The notes: generated from the sequence alone by a model not told the origin. A stretch of 22,026 nucleotides of DNA from Alphaproteobacteria bacterium UBA6178 (GCA_002422205.1 DITS01000013.1:1-22026), one strand, 5' to 3'; shown: positions 1 to 5,350, numbered from the stretch's first letter. Numbers and translations are program-made.

Positions 1-272
1 ATCACATCCGACTGGCGCGGGCTGGGACGGAAGACCAGACCCAACCGGTCAAGGTCATAGCGTGCAGCAGCGGCGTGCATCATTTCAACCGCGCAGCAGG
101 CCAAGCCAAATGTCATCGGCCATAGCGAGCCCGTGCGCGCCCAATTCACTACCTTATCAAGATTGGCGACGACAAAGCCTTTGTCGTTAAACTCATCAGT
201 TACCACGCGCAAAAACGCGTCCTGATCGGCGCCTTGGGGCAGCGGCTTGGCATTGGTAATCAGCTGTGTCAT
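1..272 (-). CDS. nuoB: NADH-quinone oxidoreductase subunit B (NuoB), 3' part missing
   Basis: Peripheral-arm subunit of respiratory complex I that carries the N2 iron-sulfur cluster, the last electron carrier before ubiquinone. About 90 N-terminal residues are in the window; the rest lies beyond base 1. The translation contains the family hallmark GSLWPMTFGLACCAVEMMHA, whose paired cysteines are N2 ligands, followed by RYDLDRLGLVFRPSPRQSDV. The ATG at 272-270 has a GGGAG ribosome site about 8 nt upstream, inside the end of nuoA. The gap to nuoA is 4 nt, so the two are co-transcribed and probably translationally coupled. The sequence is typical of alphaproteobacterial and mitochondrial-type NuoB. 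The call is secure; only the C-terminus is unseen. Confidence 0.97.
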   Translation of the reverse strand, partial: MTQLITNAKPLPQGADQDAFLRVVTDEFNDKGFVVANLDKVVNWARTGSLWPMTFGLACCAVEMMHAAAARYDLDRLGLVFRPSPRQSDV

Positions 273-276
273 GTTA

Positions 277-642
277 TCACTCCCATTCCAATGCGCCTTT
301 TTTCCACTCGTAAATAAAGCCGATGGTCAGAATCCCTAAAAATACCATCATCGACCAAAAACCAAAGATGCCAATAGCACCGAGTGAAATGGCCCATGGG
401 AATAAAAACGCCACCTCCAGATCGAAGATGATAAATAAAATCGCAACGAGATAAAAACGCACATCGAATTCGCCACGCGCATCGCCGAATGGCTCGAATC
501 CGCATTCATAGGCAGATAATTTTTCAGTATCGGGCTTTAGTTTGGCGACAATGAAAGGCACCAATAGCATGACGAAGGCTAAAGCCGTGGCAATTCCTAG
601 AAAAACCACAATCGGAAAATAGGATGCGACAACTGCGCTCAT
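277..642 (-). CDS. nuoA: NADH-quinone oxidoreductase subunit A (NuoA)
   Basis: Small membrane subunit of complex I, 121 residues, the usual family length. Three hydrophobic segments are visible (about residues 8-30, 62-84 and 88-110). The loop motif KLSAYECGFEPFGDARGEFD is the diagnostic NuoA signature with its conserved cysteine and acidic residues near the quinone channel, and FDLEVAFLFPWA in the second helix is also typical. The start ATG is preceded by AAGGGAGACAC, a good ribosome site. It is the first gene of a minus-strand nuo operon, with nuoB 4 nt downstream. No gene is seen upstream, so the operon promoter should lie in 643-700. Confidence 0.97.
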   Translation of the reverse strand: MSAVVASYFPIVVFLGIATALAFVMLLVPFIVAKLKPDTEKLSAYECGFEPFGDARGEFDVRFYLVAILFIIFDLEVAFLFPWAISLGAIGIFGFWSMMVFLGILTIGFIYEWKKGALEWE

Positions 643-667
643 GTGTCTCCCTTTTTATTTTTAGCAC

Positions 668-695
668 GTTATAACGAAGTTAATGGGAGAGTAAA
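668..695 (-). promoter_or_regulatory. Candidate sigma-70 promoter of the nuo operon
   Basis: Reading the minus strand, TTTACT (695-690) and TATAAC (673-668) are separated by 16 nt and lie about 25 nt upstream of the nuoA start. The -10 is good and the -35 weak. This is pattern matching only, without experimental support. Confidence 0.35.
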
Positions 696-836
696 AGGGA
701 AAGTTCAGGCTATACACATGCAAAGCAGCTTAAGCAAAAGACTGTCTTTTTTGGGTGACGTATTGTGTGTGTATTGGATGGCAGGCAAAGCATTGATGGT
801 GGGTATCTGGCGACATGCTGAATTAAGAAAGTAAGG

Positions 837-874
837 GCCCTCACCCCGGCCCTCTCCCAGTGGGAGAGGGAGAA
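837..874. repeat. REP-like palindromic GC-rich element
   Basis: A 9-bp perfect stem CCCTCTCCC (850-858) / GGGAGAGGG (862-870) with a 3-nt loop, preceded by CCCTCACCCCGG. This CCCTCACCCCGGCCCTCTCCC type of sequence resembles short palindromic intergenic repeats I recall from many proteobacterial genomes. Only one copy is in the window, so dispersion cannot be tested here. Confidence 0.45.
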
Positions 875-883
875 GTAGCACCT

Positions 884-930
884 AAAAACACTTACGGCGC
901 TCCTCCCTTTCGGAAGAAGCGCCGTAAGTG
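884..930 (-). terminator. Rho-independent terminator of the tRNA-Val/tRNA-Asp unit
   Basis: On the minus strand a 19-bp hairpin (930-912 with 907-889, two or three G-U pairs) closes on a GAAA tetraloop (911-908) and is followed at once by five U (888-884). The first two bases of the stem are the last two of the encoded CCA of tRNA-Asp, so the terminator begins inside the mature tRNA 3' end. Confidence 0.85.
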
Positions 931-1005
931 GCGCGAGAGACGGGACTCGAACCCGCGGCCTCCGCCGTGACAGGGCGGCGCTCTAACCAACTGAGCTACT
1001 CCCGC
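929..1005 (-). tRNA. tRNA-Asp (anticodon GUC)
   Basis: A 77-nt cloverleaf read on the minus strand. The acceptor stem GCGGGAG pairs with CTCTCGC, followed by discriminator G and an encoded CCA. U8-A9, a D-arm GCTCAGTTGGTTAGAGC, an anticodon loop CTGTCAC (anticodon GTC) in a perfect GC-rich 5-bp stem, and a T-arm GCGGGTTCGAGTCCCGT are all present. It lies about 136 bp downstream of tRNA-Val in the same direction and is probably processed from the same transcript. Confidence 0.97.
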
Positions 1006-1045
1006 GCATTTATATCGCACTTTCAGGTAGAGCCAGAACAACTCC

Positions 1046-1141
1046 GTCCGTCTTCGCTCCTAAAGGAGCTACGCCGGACACGGCTTTGCTCTAACGGTCT
1101 CCTGCATGGCTGCGCCACGCGAAGCCCGTAAGGGCGAAGCG
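1046..1141 (-). repeat. Structured tRNA-trailing repeat, copy 1 (after tRNA-Val)
   Basis: It begins at the base after the CCA of tRNA-Val. In minus-strand order it holds three hairpins. The first, 1141-1118, is CGC-TTC-GCCC-TTAC-GGGC-TTC-GCG, with a symmetric TTC/TTC internal loop. The second, 1117-1107, is TGGC-GCA-GCCA. The third, 1079-1046, has outer stem GTCCG/CGGAC, internal loop GCGTA/GAAGA, inner stem GCTCC/GGAGC and loop TTTA. The same order and internal loops recur after tRNA-Leu at 5041-5130 with different but still paired stems. No ORF follows this copy; 40 bp of unremarkable sequence lead to tRNA-Asp. Confidence 0.8.
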
Positions 1142-1217
1142 TGGTGGGCGATGACAGGCTCGAACTGCCGACCCTCTCGGTGTAAACGAGATGCTCTACC
1201 AACTGAGCTAATCGCCC
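1142..1217 (-). tRNA. tRNA-Val (anticodon UAC)
   Basis: A 76-nt cloverleaf on the minus strand. The acceptor stem GGGCGAT pairs with ATCGCCC, then discriminator A and encoded CCA. D-arm GCTCAGTTGGTAGAGC, anticodon arm TCTCG-TTTACAC-CGAGA (anticodon TAC) and T-arm GGCAGTTCGAGCCTGTC are present. It is the first gene of a two-tRNA unit with tRNA-Asp. The sequence after its CCA is the structured repeat at 1046-1141. Confidence 0.97.
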
Positions 1218-1236
1218 GCACCAAGTGCGAGCCGAT

Positions 1237-1265
1237 GGTATAAATAGAAACGGCGTAGATCGCAA
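1237..1265 (-). promoter_or_regulatory. Candidate promoter of tRNA-Val/tRNA-Asp
   Basis: On the minus strand TTGCGA (1265-1260) and TATACC (1242-1237) are separated by exactly 17 nt and would start transcription about 13-15 nt before the tRNA. The -35 sits in the loop region of the hup terminator hairpin, so the two elements overlap. Confidence 0.45.
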
Positions 1266-1282
1266 GTAGAATCTACGCCGTT
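1249..1282 (-). terminator. Terminator hairpin downstream of hup
   Basis: A perfect 12-bp stem (1249-1260 with 1271-1282) with a 10-nt loop. The T-run is stronger on the plus side (TTTTTT) than on the minus side (TTTC then TATTT). The only gene it can serve is hup on the minus strand, which ends 26 nt before it; it may also block antisense entry. Confidence 0.7.
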
Positions 1283-1307
1283 TTTTGAATTTTTATGCTG
1301 GTCTGAA

Positions 1308-1595
1308 TTAAGCAGCTTTTTTGCCGTTTACAGACTCTTTCAGGGCTTTACCTGGTTTGAATTTCGGCTGTTTGGAAGCCGCGATTTTGATTACATCGCC
1401 GGTGCGTGGGTTACGACCTTCGGTCGCTTTACGCTTTACTACCGAGAAAGTGCCAAAACCAACCAGACGAACATCCTGACCTTTTTTCAGGGATTTTTCG
1501 ATCGAAGCAATAAATGCATCCACAGCTTCAGCTGCTTTTGCTTTGGTGATGTCAGCTTTTTTAGCCACTTCAGCAATCAGTTCGTTCTTGTTCAT
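1308..1595 (-). CDS. hup: DNA-binding protein HU
   Basis: Nucleoid-associated HU/IHF-family protein of 95 residues, near the usual 90. Dimers bend and wrap DNA. The sequence starts MNKNELIAEVAKKADITKAK, carries the core motif VRLVGFGTFSV (about 43-53) and the DNA-inserting beta-arm with its tip RNPRTG (61-66), including the intercalating proline, then the conserved FKPGKALKE (79-87). The absence of IHF-type features and the canonical arm favour HU over IHF. A ribosome site AGGAG stands 6 nt before the ATG. It has its own 265-bp A/T-rich upstream region and a terminator hairpin behind it, so it is probably a single-gene unit. Confidence 0.97.
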   Translation of the reverse strand: MNKNELIAEVAKKADITKAKAAEAVDAFIASIEKSLKKGQDVRLVGFGTFSVVKRKATEGRNPRTGDVIKIAASKQPKFKPGKALKESVNGKKAA

Positions 1596-1860
1596 GATGT
1601 TCTCCTATCAAAGAAACAGAGTTAAAAAATGACGGTTACTCGCCAAGACGTAAGAGTAGCAGCCAATTTGGTAAAATGAGGTAAACACTAAAAAAAATGT
1701 TTGTAAACAGATTTTTCATCTGCCGAGCACAAAAAAATGGCTGTTTTGCGGGGCTTAAGGGGGCATGGGAGCGATGATAAAGAGGAAAAATTAAATGAAG
1801 AAATGCGTTTAAGTGTTGGTATAAACTGAGAAAAAATGAATGAAACCTGATGCGTTTTGC
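1596..1860. other. Intergenic region upstream of hup
   Basis: An A/T-rich stretch between hup and map, both minus strand. It must hold the hup promoter and the end of the map transcript. It contains the near-palindrome TGTTTGTAAACA next to an A8 run at about 1690-1710, but I see no clear -35/-10 pair and no terminator hairpin for map. Confidence 0.4.
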
Positions 1861-2661
1861 CTAATAGGGTGGGAAATCAAGGCCTTTGGGCGAGGCCGTA
1901 AAAATTTCCACGCCGGTGGCCGTTACCCCGCATGAATGCTCAAACTGGCAGGATAATGAGCGGTCTTTGGTTGTTACTGTCCAGCCGTCATGGGTGTTTA
2001 AACGGGTGCCTGCCTTGCCTGCATTTACCATCGGCTCGATGGTAAAGAACATGCCTTCTTGTAACACGGCGCCCTCGCCTGCCTTGCCGTAATGCACCAC
2101 ATTCGGCGCATCATGAAACACGCGGCCCAACCCGTGGCCGCAATATTCGCGTACGATGGAATAGCCGAATCCTTCTGCGTATTGTTGTATCGCATGGCCG
2201 ATATCGCCCAATGTATTCCCGGGCTTGACCTGCTGAATACCCAGCATCATCGCCTCATAGGTCACCTGCGTGAGGCGCTTGGCTTTAATCGGCGGCTCGC
2301 CCACCCAAAACATTCGGCTGGTATCACCATGCCAGCCATCGACAATTACGGTCACGTCAATATTCACCACATCACCGTCTTGCAGTATTTTATCGTCGGG
2401 GATGCCATGACAGACCACATGGTTGATTGAGGTGCAGATGGATTTGGGAAAACCACGATAGCCCAGTGGCGCAGGAATCGCGCCTTCGTCAATGATACGC
2501 TGGTGCGCATAATCGTTGAGGGCATTGGTAGTGATGCCGGGTTTTACGCGCGCAGTTAATTCGTCTAAAATGGTGGCCGCCAGTTTACCAGCCTTACGCA
2601 TCCCTTCAAAATCTGCAGGGGTGTGTATTTTGATTGTGCGCGTATCCATATCGTCGTCCAT
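1861..2661 (-). CDS. map: Methionine aminopeptidase, type I
   Basis: Removes the initiator methionine from nascent cytosolic proteins; essential two-metal enzyme of the pita-bread fold. All ligands are visible: H85 (in VVCHGIP), D102 (NIDVTV), D113 (HGDTS), H176 (CGHGLGR), E209 (TIEPM) and E241 (QFEHS). Length is 266 residues, normal for type Ia without a zinc-finger extension. Two starts are possible: the ATG at 2661 and one at 2649 (MDTRTIKIHT). Neither has a strong ribosome site; the acidic MDDD lead is unusual, so the shorter start is plausible. The gene is divergent from the CinA-like gene, with 72 bp between them. Confidence 0.96.
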   Translation of the reverse strand: MDDDMDTRTIKIHTPADFEGMRKAGKLAATILDELTARVKPGITTNALNDYAHQRIIDEGAIPAPLGYRGFPKSICTSINHVVCHGIPDDKILQDGDVVNIDVTVIVDGWHGDTSRMFWVGEPPIKAKRLTQVTYEAMMLGIQQVKPGNTLGDIGHAIQQYAEGFGYSIVREYCGHGLGRVFHDAPNVVHYGKAGEGAVLQEGMFFTIEPMVNAGKAGTRLNTHDGWTVTTKDRSLSCQFEHSCGVTATGVEIFTASPKGLDFPPY

Positions 2662-2680
2662 AATATCGTATAGGTGAGTG

Positions 2681-2708
2681 ATGACAAAATTAATGCAAGT
2701 GTTATGCT
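2681..2708 (+). promoter_or_regulatory. Candidate promoter of the CinA-like gene
   Basis: ATGACA (2681-2686) and TATGCT (2703-2708) are separated by 16 nt; the -10 is also preceded by TGT, an extended -10. It lies 25 nt before the ATG at 2734. Confidence 0.45.
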
Positions 2709-2733
2709 GTAGACCAATTAAGAGGAATATTCA

Positions 2734-3483
2734 ATGCCCAGCAATACCACAGCCTGCCTTATCCTGATTGGCAATGAAATTTTATCAGGGCGCACCATCG
2801 ATAAAAATCTGTCGATGATATCGCTGAAGCTTAATGGCGCAGGCGTGCAAATGCGTGAAGCGCGTGTGATTCCCGACATTGAGGCTGTGATTATCGAGAC
2901 CATCAACAGCTGCCGCGCGCAGTATGATTATGTGTTTACCACTGGTGGCATTGGCCCCACGCATGACGATATTACCGCCGAGTCGGTAGCAAAAGCGTTT
3001 CGTGTGCCGCTGATTTTGCACCCCGAGGCCGAGCGCCGCCTGCTTGCCCATTATAAGCCCGAAGATGTGAATGATGCACGCATGAAAATGGCGCTGGTGC
3101 CGCAAGGGGCAACATTGATCGACAATCCGGTTAGTGCCGCGCCGGGCTTTGTCATCGAGAATGTGTTTGTATTGGCAGGCGTGCCACGCATTGCTACGGC
3201 GATGATGGATTTTATTGCGCCGTCACTTAAAGGCGGGTTGCCGGTTATTTCGCGCGCGCTGGATGTGCATTGCCCCGAAGGTGAAGTGGCTGTGGGTGTA
3301 GGGGCGATGCAATTGCGTTATCCCGATGTTGAGATTGGCATCTATCCCAAAATAACGGAGGGGATGCTGCGCTCTACTATCGTCATGCGATGCGTGGATA
3401 TTGCTCAGCTCGCGGCCTGTGCCAATGACATGATTGCAATGATAAAGGATGCGGGCGTGTTTGTAACCGAGATGGTGGATTAA
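2734..3483 (+). CDS. Stand-alone CinA/MoaB-type molybdopterin-binding domain protein
   Basis: 249 residues of the MoCF_biosynth fold used by MoaB/MogA and by the N-terminal part of CinA. Visible motifs are LIGNEILSG (11-19), the substrate-loop FTTGGIGPTHDDIT (68-81) and APGFVIENVFVLAGVP near 155-170, the pattern of the CinA N-terminal half. The C-terminal nicotinamide-nucleotide amidase domain of full CinA is absent, so this is the short form common in alphaproteobacteria. Its physiological role is unsettled; in CinA the domain hydrolyses ADP-ribose. AGAGGA 8 nt before the ATG gives a clear start. It converges with the unknown gene ending at 3485, with stop codons almost touching. Confidence 0.9.
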   Translation: MPSNTTACLILIGNEILSGRTIDKNLSMISLKLNGAGVQMREARVIPDIEAVIIETINSCRAQYDYVFTTGGIGPTHDDITAESVAKAFRVPLILHPEAERRLLAHYKPEDVNDARMKMALVPQGATLIDNPVSAAPGFVIENVFVLAGVPRIATAMMDFIAPSLKGGLPVISRALDVHCPEGEVAVGVGAMQLRYPDVEIGIYPKITEGMLRSTIVMRCVDIAQLAACANDMIAMIKDAGVFVTEMVD

Positions 3484-3484
3484 G

Positions 3485-4030
3485 CTAGATAGAGCGTTCC
3501 GCCGAGCGATCGGCCAGTGCGCCAATGCCAACGCCCAATGCGCCTAGAGCGATCGTGCTACATAGTGCAACTTTAGCCGTGCCTTTGGCGAATCCCATTA
3601 TAGGTTTCCCCACACTTTTACCGGCATGCAGGGTGGCATCCACCCCGTCGGCAAATTTATCCATCGTTCCTACCCAAGTTCTGCGAGGCCTAGGGGTAGA
3701 GTGCGTGGCGCTGTGTGGCGTACCGTGAGTCGCGTTAGCTGCTGGTACAGGAATTTGTTTACCGTTAATTTCCATACCAATTGGCTTGCTGTAATCTATT
3801 TTTCCATCTGGTAAGCGAGTTGGCTCAACCTTAGCGTGGCTACCATTTCTTGCCCGAGCCAGATCACCCTTCAAATCCATGCCAATAGGCTCGCTATACA
3901 TATTACCATGTGGAAGGCGAGATTCACCCGTAGTGGGCAACGCGTTGCTATTCGCTGGTGGCGGCGTGTTGCTATTCGCAGCTCCGGCATGCGGTGCGCT
4001 AGAATTTGGATTACTGCTCGTGTCACTCAT
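3485..4030 (-). CDS. Unknown protein with an internal RLP-G-YS-PIGM repeat and a C-terminal hydrophobic segment
   Basis: I do not recognise this 181-residue protein. Residues 1-37 are low complexity, rich in Ser, Asn, Pro and Ala. Two related units follow: RLPHGNMYSEPIGMDLKG (38-55) and RLPDGKIDYSKPIGMEING (72-90). A basic Ser/Thr/His/Pro linker (about 98-118) leads to an amphipathic stretch and then one hydrophobic Ala/Gly-rich segment (about 152-172, VALCSTIALGALGVGIGA) close to the C-terminus. No N-terminal signal peptide is seen. TAGGAG stands 6 nt before the ATG and an extended -10 promoter lies upstream, so it is a real, separately transcribed gene. Tail-anchoring or secretion are possibilities only. 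Confidence 0.75.
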   Translation of the reverse strand: MSDTSSNPNSSAPHAGAANSNTPPPANSNALPTTGESRLPHGNMYSEPIGMDLKGDLARARNGSHAKVEPTRLPDGKIDYSKPIGMEINGKQIPVPAANATHGTPHSATHSTPRPRRTWVGTMDKFADGVDATLHAGKSVGKPIMGFAKGTAKVALCSTIALGALGVGIGALADRSAERSI

Positions 4031-4050
4031 ACGAAACTCCTAATACTCAC

Positions 4051-4056
4051 ATTATA
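4051..4056 (-). promoter_or_regulatory. Extended -10 promoter for the 3485-4030 gene
   Basis: Minus strand TGTGCTATAAT: a perfect TATAAT with the TGn extension, ending 20 nt before the ATG. No good -35 is seen, as is common for extended -10 promoters. Confidence 0.6.
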
Positions 4057-4102
4057 GCACAGCAGTGGCCTGTGTTTATGACGTTTTGGTGACATTTGGG
4101 CA

Positions 4103-4132
4103 TAAAAAAAGCAGCCCGAAGGCTGCTTTTTC
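4103..4132. terminator. Bidirectional terminator, mainly for the outer-membrane protein gene
   Basis: Stem AGCAGCC (4110-4116) / GGCTGCT (4121-4127) with a CGAA loop, flanked by seven A on the left and five T on the right. On the minus strand this gives a hairpin with a UUCG tetraloop and U7 about 20 nt after the stop at 4149. Confidence 0.9.
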
Positions 4133-4148
4133 TTATATATAGGGTGTA

Positions 4149-4808
4149 CTAGAAGCGGAAATTCGCGCGGAACTCCATATTGTGGGAGCTGTAGTCATGC
4201 TCAATGCTGTTGCCCAATGAATCCGAGAATTCGGGGTCTTGGGTGCCAAAATAGCGGTAACCGATACCCCAATCGGTATTAGGCATGGTTTCGGGCGAGT
4301 AATAAAAGCCCAGCATACCCTGATAAGAGAATACGCCATCATTGCCATCAACACCGATATCGGGGCTGTCAAATTCCCACCAGGTCATACCGATACCACC
4401 GCCGACATAGGGAGTAAGTTTGCCACCAGTGTTAATATCGAAGAACATATTGGCCATGACAGAGTTGCCCACCAGATCGCCATTCATCGGTGCGTTGCCA
4501 CCACCATTGAAGGAGAAATCGTCAAAAGCCTGATCGCGGTAGGTGTATTCCAGTTCCCAGCGGGTGTAATCCAACAGGCTGTCGGTTGGGTATGGGCGAT
4601 AGCCCAGCGCGGCGGAGAGCGCATATTCGGATGAGAAAGACGCTTCACCTACATTGGTGCCATTCAGGTCTACTTCAGCATCGTCGACGAAGCTGAGCTG
4701 GCCAGACAAGCCCACATACCAATGCGGCCATGTGTCGCGCGCCTGAGCGGTAAAAGCGGTTGCAGAGAGAGCAGTCGTCAGTGTTAAGGTAAGCAGAAAG
4801 CGATTCAC
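4149..4808 (-). CDS. Outer-membrane beta-barrel protein (OmpA-like/OmpW-type porin fold)
   Basis: A secreted 219-residue protein with a signal peptide (basic N-terminus, hydrophobic LLTLTLTTALSATAFT, cleavage after AQA at about 23). The mature part begins RDTWPHWYVGLSGQLSFVDD and shows alternating aromatic/hydrophobic strands, a glycine-rich strand YVGGGIGMTWWEF, and ends EFRANFRF with the terminal Phe typical of Bam-assembled barrels. The eight-stranded surface-antigen type fits the length. I choose the GTG at 4808 rather than the ATG at 4820: GGAGG lies 5 nt before the GTG, while the ATG has no ribosome site. Single-gene unit with its own promoter and terminator. Confidence 0.85.
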   Translation of the reverse strand: MNRFLLTLTLTTALSATAFTAQARDTWPHWYVGLSGQLSFVDDAEVDLNGTNVGEASFSSEYALSAALGYRPYPTDSLLDYTRWELEYTYRDQAFDDFSFNGGGNAPMNGDLVGNSVMANMFFDINTGGKLTPYVGGGIGMTWWEFDSPDIGVDGNDGVFSYQGMLGFYYSPETMPNTDWGIGYRYFGTQDPEFSDSLGNSIEHDYSSHNMEFRANFRF

Positions 4809-4851
4809 GGAGGCCTCCATTGGATATGAGGTGGTTATTTATTAGGAAACA

Positions 4852-4879
4852 TTAATAGACATGCAAACGCGATTTGCAA
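4852..4879 (-). promoter_or_regulatory. Candidate promoter of the outer-membrane protein gene
   Basis: Minus strand TTGCAA (4879-4874), 16-nt spacer, TATTAA (4857-4852). It lies about 45 nt before the GTG start. Confidence 0.4.
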
Positions 4880-4909
4880 TTGCTATCTGCACCGCCTGTG
4901 GACTATAAG
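4880..4909 (+). promoter_or_regulatory. Candidate promoter of tRNA-Leu
   Basis: TTGCTA (4880-4885), 18-nt spacer, TATAAG (4904-4909), predicting a leader of about 38 nt before the tRNA. Moderate match; back to back with the promoter of the outer-membrane protein gene. Confidence 0.35.
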
Positions 4910-4953
4910 CAGTTTTCATTCGCGCTGTGTGTGAATTGCCGCAGCCCCGATAA

Positions 4954-5040
4954 GCTCGCGTGGCGGAACTGGTAGACGCTGCAGACTTAAAATCTGTTGT
5001 CCTTTTGGACGTGCCGGTTCGATTCCGGCCGCGAGCACCA
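4954..5040 (+). tRNA. tRNA-Leu (anticodon UAA)
   Basis: An 87-nt class II tRNA. The acceptor GCTCGCG pairs with CGCGAGC, followed by discriminator A and encoded CCA. The anticodon arm GCAGA-CTTAAAA-TCTGT gives anticodon TAA, the long variable arm TGTCCTTTTGGACG forms its own hairpin, and the T-arm is CCGGTTCGATTCCGG. The structured repeat and a decayed GIY-YIG gene follow with no gap. Confidence 0.97.
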
Positions 5041-5130
5041 CGCTTTGCCTTCGGCTACGCGTGGCGCAGCCACGTGAAGCCGAGATTAGGCGAAGCAGTG
5101 CCCGGCATAGCCCAAAGGGCGACGACGGGC
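5041..5130 (+). repeat. Structured tRNA-trailing repeat, copy 2 (after tRNA-Leu)
   Basis: It starts immediately after the CCA of tRNA-Leu. Hairpin 1 (5041-5061) is CGC-TTT-GCC-TTC-GGC-TAC-GCG. Hairpin 2 (5062-5072) is TGGC-GCA-GCCA, identical to copy 1. Hairpin 3 (5100-5130) has stem GCCCG/CGGGC, internal loop GCATA/GACGA, inner stem GCCC/GGGC and loop AAA. Order, hairpin sizes and internal loops match copy 1 at 1046-1141, while the stem bases differ in paired fashion. A short GIY-YIG remnant ORF begins 25 nt downstream. Confidence 0.8.
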
Positions 5131-5154
5131 TGGAACGATTTTCAGGGAACCATT

Positions 5155-5283
5155 ATGTGGTATTATGTTCCTTGGGAACTAATGTGGAATTGTGCTTTTC
5201 CTGATAAATATAAAGCTCTTGAGTTTGAGGAATATTTAAAGTCACATTCTGGCAGAGCGTTTGCAGCAAAGCGGCTATTGTGA
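5155..5283 (+). pseudogene. GIY-YIG endonuclease remnant (internal deletion, catalytic core lost)
   Basis: An open frame of 42 codons. It begins MWYYV, the usual first residues of the small stand-alone GIY-YIG (UPF0213/YhbQ-like) proteins. It then jumps directly to the C-terminal part: PWELMWNCAFPDKYKALEFE and EYLKSHSGRAFAAKRLL, which match the end of that family (PWEL...A..DK..A...E.YLKS..GR.F). Roughly 40 residues are missing, including both GIY and YIG strands, the catalytic arginine and the following helix, so nuclease activity is not possible. The frame stays open, hence the loss looks like one in-frame deletion. Base use is more A/T-rich than in neighbouring genes, which suggests foreign origin. 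Confidence 0.75.
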
Positions 5284-5285
5284 TT

Positions 5286-5310
5286 GGTTCAATTCCGCGC
5301 CGGAGCCTGA
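5286..5310 (+). repeat. Possible degenerate copy of the tRNA-Leu 3' end
   Basis: GGTTCAATTCCG followed by CGCCGGAGCC resembles the T-arm and 3' end of tRNA-Leu (from 5016): 17 of 25 positions agree, 11 of the first 12. It lies 2 nt after the stop of the GIY-YIG remnant, where the far direct repeat of a tRNA-integrated element would be expected. Weak evidence. Confidence 0.3.
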
Positions 5311-5350
5311 GTCGGCTCTGGTTCTAAGTTTCCGTTATTCGCAACCTATC

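Larger units (their letters stand above)
643..883. other. Intergenic region without a supported gene
   Basis: The stretch holds the candidate nuo promoter at its left end and a palindromic repeat at 837-870. An open frame of 63 codons on the plus strand (643-834) has no recognisable domain, has no convincing ribosome site and begins at the nuoA start codon, so I do not call it a gene. Confidence 0.5.

Noticed and set aside
643..834. 63-codon plus-strand ORF next to nuoA
   Set aside because: No recognisable domain, no ribosome site, begins on the opposite strand of the nuoA start region and covers its promoter.
928..1265. ORFs across the tRNA-Asp/tRNA-Val region (both strands)
   Set aside because: They are translations of tRNA genes and the structured repeat; the peptides are the well-known spurious tRNA-derived kind.
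2092..2430. 112-codon ORF antisense to map
   Set aside because: Lies fully inside map, whose active-site residues are all intact on the other strand.
4960..5154. N-terminal extension of the GIY-YIG remnant through tRNA-Leu
   Set aside because: The frame is open through the tRNA by chance; homology to GIY-YIG proteins begins only at the ATG at 5155.
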